From contig KN805380.1 in the NCBI GenBank assembly GCA_000818945.1, forward strand, positions 17,759 to 81,758: a stretch of 64,000 nt of DNA, written 5' to 3'. The stretch's first letter is position 1, and every line of letters starts with the position of its first letter. The notes under the pieces are model-generated. The model had not been told where the DNA came from and made no database searches. It worked only from the letters and a program-made list of their open reading frames with translations. The translations under genes and the position numbers were made by a program. This document shows positions 58,950 to 64,000 of this stretch, in pieces. This DNA is from Schizochytrium sp. CCTCC M209059. Lineage: Eukaryota; Sar; Bigyra; Thraustochytrida; Thraustochytriidae.

Positions 58950-59115
58950 AGCGAGCCCGAGAAGTGATCGCATAATCTCGAGCCTTTTGTTGCACCAGCA
59001 GACGAAATTTCGGCGAGCTTGACGATAGCTCGCTCACTGTGAATCACTGCGGCGACGGCGGCGGCTGCTGCACCCTTTGTCAGCCCCGCCCAGCTTTTCC
59101 TCGCAACGATCGCTC

Positions 59116-60801
59116 ATGGTCACGCTTGCTAGGCCGCAATGGTTGCTGGCGCTCTGCGTTCAGGCGCTTGCGCTCGCGAAGACTCGCGGCACAAACACAA
59201 GTGTCGTCGACGTTCGCGGCGCGCGCGACGAGATTCGTCTGGCAGCGCAGGCCGCGTCAGGGCTACTCAATCGCCAGCGAGCCGAGAGCGCCTATGTCAT
59301 CATGACGGAGGACGACGCCTTTTGGTGGGATGAGATCCATGCGGGCACGCAAGAAATAGGGGAATTGAGAACCACGCCAACGCAAAGGGTGGATGCTGAA
59401 ACCTTCGTACGCGACGCTGTGCAGCGCTTCGGCGTTGTGTTGTATGCGGCCGGCGAGGCGGAGAATACACTCGCTACCGCCGTGACCTTGGCCGGTGTTC
59501 TCAGCGCTGTACCTCTTGAGCAGCTCCCTCGCGATCTGGCACAAAGCAAGATTACAGTGAAAGTGGACACCCGAGCGTGGTCAAAAAAACGCGCGCTCTT
59601 TGAAGCGGAAGCGATCGTGGGACAAACCACTTCTTTGGCTGTGCAAAGGAGCACACTCCTTTTACGTGGAGAGCTCGTTGATTTCATCGTCAAGGAGCGA
59701 ATCTTTGTGACAGACTTGGCGTTCGAGTGCGTACCGCTCACTCACGAGCACGCTTATTTGCACCGTGTCGTCGACAAGGCCCCGTGGCGACGGCCCGTCC
59801 GCGTGTACGGGTACAACACGCAGGTAAAGATCCTTGGCGGGTACACATTTGAGGCGGAAACGGGGTGTCTCGCGTCGCTTGGGCAGATCGCTTCGCAGCA
59901 AACTCATAACTTGGCGTTTTGGAATGAACGGCCCGGCATCTCGAAGCCGCTTCGCCAAAAGCAAAGCGATATGGTAAGCTACGACCCAGAGCTCGTCTAC
60001 CTTGCGATCGTGTATGGCGACATGGACAACTTGGACTTTGTGCAAGGATTTGCACGAAAGCATATGCGGATGCGCGAAGCAAGGTGTGCTGCAGCGCGCG
60101 AGACCTGCTTCCCTCTGACGTGGACGCTGTCTCCCAATCTACTTCGTCTTGCACCCGATCTCTTGCGCTGGTACATGTCAGCAGGTGAGCGCAGCGGAAA
60201 TGACTGGTTCATTTTCCCCCCATCTGGTACACTGTACGCATACCCTGGAATGTTCTCTGCTGCAGATCAGCACATCTTTGTGCAACAAATGACTGCCGAC
60301 GCAAGACTCATGAACACTTCAGGAAGCGTGCACTGGGAATGGTTTTATCGCTGGAAGCCTGCCTTTGAGACGTACTTTAGCCAGTACACGCATTTATCTC
60401 ACTCGATTCGCTCCTTTTTCCTCAACGACGTTCCCTGGCCAATCCCCTTGCCCGATATGGCGCTTCGTGGCGAAACATACCGTGTTCTCTCTAGCAACGA
60501 CAAGTCAAGCAGAGACCATGGACAGACACCAGTGGTCCTCTTCAAGCCAGCCTTCAATTGGGCTCCAGGGAATCCGTCCGGAGGTTTAAGCCTTCCACCT
60601 TCGCTTTGCGCGCAGCTTCTAGGGCGACTCTCACGCGGCAGCATTCAATATATGTATACGATTCAGACTACGGCAATGGAGGATATTTTCACCCTTGCGG
60701 CGCAACTTCCAGAGCATGTCCGCCTCGTCTCGTACGAGCAGCTGGCCCATTTAGCCCTACAGCGCGAGGCCAACCTTGAGCGTGACAGGACTGAAAGCTA
60801 A
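59116..60801 (+). CDS. Secreted GxGYxYP-domain-like protein (putative carbohydrate-active)
   Basis: 561 residues from the first ATG; TTG at 59077 is not needed. The first 20 residues (MVTLARPQWLLALCVQALAL) are a signal peptide. The middle contains KVDTRAWSKKRALFEAEAIV and VYGYNTQVKILGGYTFEAETGC. Then LAIVYGDMDNLDFVQ leads to WTLSPNLLRLAPDLLRWYM and FIFPPSGTLYAYPGMF (about 368). The last piece matches the GxGYxYP signature with the second Gly replaced by Leu (G-T-L-Y-A-Y-P). GxGYxYP proteins are secreted, about this size, mostly bacterial, and suspected glycoside hydrolases; the asp-rich YGDMDN strand supports such a fold. Function is not proven for the family. It converges with the next gene, with 66 bp between stops. 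Confidence 0.6.
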   Translation: MVTLARPQWLLALCVQALALAKTRGTNTSVVDVRGARDEIRLAAQAASGLLNRQRAESAYVIMTEDDAFWWDEIHAGTQEIGELRTTPTQRVDAETFVRDAVQRFGVVLYAAGEAENTLATAVTLAGVLSAVPLEQLPRDLAQSKITVKVDTRAWSKKRALFEAEAIVGQTTSLAVQRSTLLLRGELVDFIVKERIFVTDLAFECVPLTHEHAYLHRVVDKAPWRRPVRVYGYNTQVKILGGYTFEAETGCLASLGQIASQQTHNLAFWNERPGISKPLRQKQSDMVSYDPELVYLAIVYGDMDNLDFVQGFARKHMRMREARCAAARETCFPLTWTLSPNLLRLAPDLLRWYMSAGERSGNDWFIFPPSGTLYAYPGMFSAADQHIFVQQMTADARLMNTSGSVHWEWFYRWKPAFETYFSQYTHLSHSIRSFFLNDVPWPIPLPDMALRGETYRVLSSNDKSSRDHGQTPVVLFKPAFNWAPGNPSGGLSLPPSLCAQLLGRLSRGSIQYMYTIQTTAMEDIFTLAAQLPEHVRLVSYEQLAHLALQREANLERDRTES

Positions 60802-60867
60802 CCAAGGATCTACATAACTTTGGAAGCGACCGAAAGAAAGAATCGCGTTTCCGAATTCACCAAGGTA

Positions 60868-61281
60868 CTACTTGGTTTCGATGGCTTTGTGGCCGCAGGC
60901 AACAAAAGCTTCGAGCGCGCCAAGACACGCCTCCTCTGACTCGCTCTTGAGGCATTGAAAAAAGCGCGCGTGGGGCGATGGGACGTGGCCCTCGAGTTTA
61001 TCGCCGCACGCCCCCATAACGAGCTTCGTACGCTGGTTCACCATACGATCACAGCCCAGGTAGCACTCTGCCTGCCGCGAGCAGTCCCCGCTTCCCGTCT
61101 CGGCGTTCTTGCGCTGGCACTCGCGCAGATTTCTTGCAGGCCCTTCGCATGTCGGCAAAATGCTGTCCACTCCGCGAAGGAGCGCCTCCGCCTGCGCAAC
61201 CTTGCCTGCGCTCACAAAGCTGCTCACTTTGGCATTCGGGTTCAACGCCGGGTCCACCTCGCCTACCACGGGGCACGACAT
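60868..61281 (-). CDS. Small twin-CX9C (CHCH-like) protein
   Basis: 137 residues. Cysteines are placed as CEGPARNLREC (CX9C) and CSRQAECYLGC (CX9C with one inner Cys). Near the end there is a third pair in ACLGALEAFVAC (CX9C), with another Cys in FFQCLKSE. Twin CX9C proteins enter the mitochondrial intermembrane space and are oxidised by Mia40; many are assembly factors. The N-terminal 40 residues carry no classical presequence, which agrees with that import route. I do not recognise a named ortholog. The ATG is the first in frame. The gene overlaps no other and is tail-to-tail with the GxGYxYP-like gene. Confidence 0.6.
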   Translation of the reverse strand: MSCPVVGEVDPALNPNAKVSSFVSAGKVAQAEALLRGVDSILPTCEGPARNLRECQRKNAETGSGDCSRQAECYLGCDRMVNQRTKLVMGACGDKLEGHVPSPHARFFQCLKSESEEACLGALEAFVACGHKAIETK

Positions 61282-61690
61282 TCTTCGATTCGATGGCCCT
61301 TTGTGCAGAGATGGTTTGGGTATTGCTCTTTCTGACGACGCGCGATACGCGGCGCGGCCTTATCCAATTTGTGCGGGCGCGCATCGAAAATCAAAAAGGG
61401 CCATCATGCCGAGCCAGGGAGATGCGATGAGATGCGACGACACGACGACGCTGTTGAGGCGCTATTCCAAAGCATTTGCGAAGCAAAAACAAACGCTCAC
61501 TCGACAGAAGCAAGTCTCAAGATCACAGAATGCTTGCAAATAAAAGAAAGATTTTTTTTTAAACATTATTTCACAACCATGATTATTGCCGGTGAGTAGT
61601 GGTTCGCCCCACGAACGATGATCACTGCGCATTCGCAACAGAGATTGCTGCTGAAGCTTGCGGCTTGCGCTTTTGCAGGGGCTTGCCGAC
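61282..61690. other. Intergenic region
   Basis: Holds the promoter of the CX9C gene and the 3' flank of the first crotonase gene. There is a T-run at 61550-61560. Nothing else is recognised. Confidence 0.5.
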
Positions 61691-62515
61691 CTACATCTTG
61701 CTCTTCTTGAAGCCCTTTTTCACGTAAACAGCAAATGCCGGGTCCTTGAGGGCCATGAGCTGCTGGCGGTCCTCAAGCGCAATCTGGCTGTGCAGACTCG
61801 GGGCCGCGAGGGAAAGGTTGAGGGCCTCCTTGGTCAGGAAGAGCGGCATGGGGGCCATGGTTTCAATCATGTCACTGACAAGAGCCTCACCGGCCTTGAG
61901 CACTTCATCGTAGGTGTCGTGAATCGACGACGCGAAGCCGAGCTGATAGGCGCGGTCTGCCTCGAGGAAGCGGCCCGTCATCATCATCTCACCAGCAACG
62001 GTGGGTCCCACGATGCGAGGCAAAAAGTATGAGATTCCGAGGTCGCCGCCCGTGAAGCCAATCTTGGCCATGGCGACATTACACTTGAAGTTCTTTTGAA
62101 TGATGCGCACGTCGGCGGCCAACGCAAGCGCGAGGCCAAAGCCGGCGGCGGGGCCCTGCAAAAGCGCCACAATAGGCTGCTTGATTCTGCGCATGACGAG
62201 AATGATTTGCGAAAATTTGCGCTGCGCGTTGAAAAGGTACGTGCCATGGGGAGGCTCGCTACCCAGGGTTTCGCCGTCTACGAGATCAAGTCCTGCGCAA
62301 AAGGCTCGGCCGCTGGCCTTGAGCAGAATGGCACGAGGCTTGGGTCCGTCGCGCTCGTGCGTCACGAGCTCGTCGGTCTCGAGGTCGCTCAGGTACGCCA
62401 GCAGCTCGGACATGAGCTTGGGATTGGCCGCGTTGAGCCTCTCCGGGCGGTTCAGTGTCACCACATCCCATCCGCGCGCATCGCGCTCCACAATGATGGT
62501 TTCGTACTTGGCCAT
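61691..62515 (-). CDS. Crotonase-fold enzyme (enoyl-CoA hydratase/isomerase family), C-terminal SKM
   Basis: 274 residues from the ATG of MAKYETIIVERD; a frame extension to GTG at 62728 is repeat-like and rejected. Crotonase hallmarks: VTLNRPERLNAA, SGRAFCAGLDLV (oxyanion strand one), QPIVALLQGPAAGFGLALALAADVRI (oxyanion strand two) and GFTGGDLGISYFLPRIVG. The two hydratase glutamates (rat ECH E144 and E164) are not conserved: the GGGCEL site reads GFGLAL and the PE site reads AK. An Asp in GGDLG matches the position of dienoyl-CoA isomerase D204. So a CoA-dependent isomerase or another crotonase reaction is likelier than plain hydration. The C-terminus KKSKM fits a weak PTS1, suggesting the peroxisome. 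A paralog lies 542 bp upstream on the same strand. Confidence 0.88.
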   Translation of the reverse strand: MAKYETIIVERDARGWDVVTLNRPERLNAANPKLMSELLAYLSDLETDELVTHERDGPKPRAILLKASGRAFCAGLDLVDGETLGSEPPHGTYLFNAQRKFSQIILVMRRIKQPIVALLQGPAAGFGLALALAADVRIIQKNFKCNVAMAKIGFTGGDLGISYFLPRIVGPTVAGEMMMTGRFLEADRAYQLGFASSIHDTYDEVLKAGEALVSDMIETMAPMPLFLTKEALNLSLAAPSLHSQIALEDRQQLMALKDPAFAVYVKKGFKKSKM

Positions 62516-63057
62516 CTTCTCGCGCTTCGCGCCGCCTCGCTTTGCCCCACCGCGTTTGCAGCAGCGGTGATGCTCGGCCCCCTTGCTCCTTTGAGTCGGC
62601 GCGGAATGATTTCCGGGATTGCTTGGTTGAACGAAGCCCCATTCCCCCCCTTCGCGTTGAACAGTCCGACATCCAGGGGCTGTGGGTTGGCTGACCTTGC
62701 CGCCTGGAAGACATGCACGAGGTCTCACGGTTGGAAGGCGTCTGTCTTCTCTTGCTTGTCCTGAGGCCTCACCTTGGCATCGGGCGTGCAGTGGTGGTGG
62801 TGGTGGTGAGCATTCACGCGTAGCCCACGCCCCACTCTGTTGAAAGCATTGTTTTGCTGACGCCAGTACGAGTAGGCTACTAGAGGTTTTCGCAAAGACG
62901 AGAACGGAAACTTGATGACGCGTCCATCATGGAAAACAGCCCGCCGAGTCAAGCGGCGAGCAGCACAGACATTCCTAACTGACAGTGAGCAGCACGGGCA
63001 GCTCTAGGCCCATTTTCAAATATATATTTTTTTGTATTGTTTTGGGTGTGAGATTTG
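62516..63057. other. Intergenic region between the crotonase paralogs
   Basis: Holds the promoter of the first copy and 3' flank of the second. Features: GGT run near 62791-62808 and an AT-rich stretch near 63018-63036. No gene. Confidence 0.5.
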
Positions 63058-63885
63058 TTAAATTTTGCTCTTCTTGAAGCCCTTCTTGACGTAGACGGCA
63101 AAGGCCGGGTCCTTGAGCGACATGAGCTGCTGGCGGTCCTCGAGAGCGACCTGACTGTGAAGACTCGGGGCTTCGAGGGAGAGATTGAGGGCCTCTTTGG
63201 TCATAAAGAGCGGCATAGGTGCCATGGTCTCGATCATGTTGCTGACGAGGGCTTCGCCGGCCTTGAGAACTTCCTCATACGTTTCGTGAAGCGAAGAGGC
63301 AAAGCCAAGCTCATAGGCGCGGTCGGCCTTCAAGAATCGTCCAGTCATCATCATTTCAGCGGCCACGCCAGGCCCGACGACGCGCGGCAAAAAGTAGGAA
63401 ATGCCCACGTCAGCGCCCGTGAGGCCAATCTTGGCCATGGCAACGTTGCACTTGAAGTCCTTTTGGATGATGCGCACGTCGGCGGCCAGAGCCAATGCAA
63501 GGCCAAAGCCCGCGGTCGGGCCCTGGAGCAGAGCGACGATGGGCTGCTTGATCCTGCGCATCACCAGAATGATCTGGGCCACCTTGCGCTGGGCGTTGAA
63601 CAGGTGTGTGCCGTGGGACGGTCCGTCGCTGCTATCGTCGGCGCTCTCGACGAGGTCGAGACCTGCGCAGAACGCCCTTCCATTAGCCTTGAGCAGGATG
63701 GCGCGCGGCTTGGGCCCATCGCGCTCATGCGTCACGAGTTCGTCCGTCTCGAGGCCACTCAAGTACGAGAGCATCTCCGCCATCAATGTCGGGCTCGCCG
63801 CATTGAGCTTGTCCGGGCGATTGAGGGTGACCACGTCCCAGCCGCCCGGGTCGCGCTCCACGATGATGGTCTTGTACGTGCTCAT
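63058..63885 (-). CDS. Crotonase-fold enzyme, tandem paralog, C-terminal SKI
   Basis: 275 residues from the ATG of MSTYKTIIVERD; the frame opens 13 codons earlier with another ATG (63924), a less likely start because the paralog begins at the same place as this one. It is nearly collinear with the first copy. Differences cluster at LVESADDSSDGPSHGTHLF, where this copy is slightly longer, and at GLTGADVGISYFLPRVVG. The ADVG here equals the dienoyl-CoA isomerase sequence around its catalytic Asp even more closely. Both hydratase glutamates are again missing. The end is KKSKI, a possible PTS1. Same strand and order as the first copy, so a tandem duplication. Confidence 0.88.
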   Translation of the reverse strand: MSTYKTIIVERDPGGWDVVTLNRPDKLNAASPTLMAEMLSYLSGLETDELVTHERDGPKPRAILLKANGRAFCAGLDLVESADDSSDGPSHGTHLFNAQRKVAQIILVMRRIKQPIVALLQGPTAGFGLALALAADVRIIQKDFKCNVAMAKIGLTGADVGISYFLPRVVGPGVAAEMMMTGRFLKADRAYELGFASSLHETYEEVLKAGEALVSNMIETMAPMPLFMTKEALNLSLEAPSLHSQVALEDRQQLMSLKDPAFAVYVKKGFKKSKI

Positions 63886-63927
63886 CTTGCGATGCTCACT
63901 TCCACGTCCCGAATTAAGCCACACTCA

Positions 63928-63928
63928 C

Positions 63929-63959
<31 letters not shown>

Positions 63960-63960
63960 C
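63928..63960. repeat. (GTCT)n run
   Basis: Short tetranucleotide run of CTGT/GTCT units in the leader region of the second crotonase gene, near the right edge of the window. Confidence 0.85.
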
Positions 63961-64000
63961 CGCGGCGAGGCGAGGCGTCGTGACTTTGGGGAACTGCCTC

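Larger units (their letters stand above)
58125..59115. promoter_or_regulatory. Divergent upstream region of the SNF2-RING and GxGYxYP-like genes
   Basis: Almost 1 kb, head to head. It contains a near-perfect 20-bp-arm palindrome at 58360-58402 and a CTTTTC hexanucleotide run at 58912-58949. No gene is supported. Confidence 0.5.

Noticed and set aside
62516..62728. 71-codon N-terminal extension of the first crotonase
   Set aside because: Begins with GTG, is repeat-like (RGGAKRGGAKR) and has no equivalent in the paralog.

Overview
This is a eukaryotic nuclear window. It has large monocistronic genes on both strands, one clear spliceosomal intron (in the eIF3i gene), a nuclear-type tRNA-Gly with its own Pol III boxes and T-run terminator, and long intergenic stretches packed with microsatellites. 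The gene content is GC-rich, intron-poor and rich in lipid metabolism (a FATP-type acyl-CoA synthetase, a class 3/DAG lipase, two crotonase paralogs ending in PTS1-like tripeptides). It also includes a Cys-rich multi-TM receptor-like protein. Together these fit a protist, most plausibly a thraustochytrid/labyrinthulomycete stramenopile. That placement is inference from style and content; no marker gene in the window proves it.

Layout. 1-2.9 kb: no recognisable gene. 2.9-8.4 kb: a cupin/JmjC-like oxygenase with a SET-like tail, tRNA-Gly(CCC), a FATP/very-long-chain acyl-CoA synthetase, and a convergent SYLF-domain protein. 8.4-11.4 kb: a microsatellite-rich intergenic region. 11.4-19.4 kb: a BTB-BACK-WD40 protein, triosephosphate isomerase, and two two-domain glyoxalase I paralogs, the second with a mitochondrial-type leader. 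19.8-24.1 kb: a protein with Sfi1-like repeats and an ABCF ATPase (GCN20/ABCF3-like). 24.6-34.0 kb: three dynamin-superfamily GTPases, two of them a tandem duplication and the third divergently transcribed with a GED. 34.5-41.1 kb: a Cys-rich multi-TM protein, a class 3 lipase and Cu/Zn superoxide dismutase. 41.4-42.0 kb: an approximately 620-bp (AGCAG)n tract. 42.2-44.6 kb: a TIR-bounded element with a broken Ulp1/C48 protease and a sequencing gap. 45.6-49.6 kb: eIF3i (two exons) and UDP-glucose dehydrogenase. 51.5-58.1 kb: a 2218-aa SNF2-RING (SHPRH/Rad5-like) protein. 59.1-63.9 kb: a secreted GxGYxYP-like protein, a small CX9C protein and two tandem crotonase-fold enzymes.

Functional links. 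Triosephosphate isomerase and glyoxalase I are divergently transcribed from one shared upstream region. The first leaks methylglyoxal and the second detoxifies it, and a second glyoxalase copy follows with a probable organellar address. The lipase, acyl-CoA synthetase and crotonases could act in successive lipid mobilisation and beta-oxidation steps, but they are not clustered. The dynamin-like cluster shows duplication of both coding and upstream DNA and a block of unusually high identity that suggests gene conversion.

Start codons. Several open frames extend upstream of the first ATG through GTG or TTG codons. I moved those starts to the first ATG in frame and say so in each entry. Coordinates of motifs inside proteins are estimates from the reading frame.
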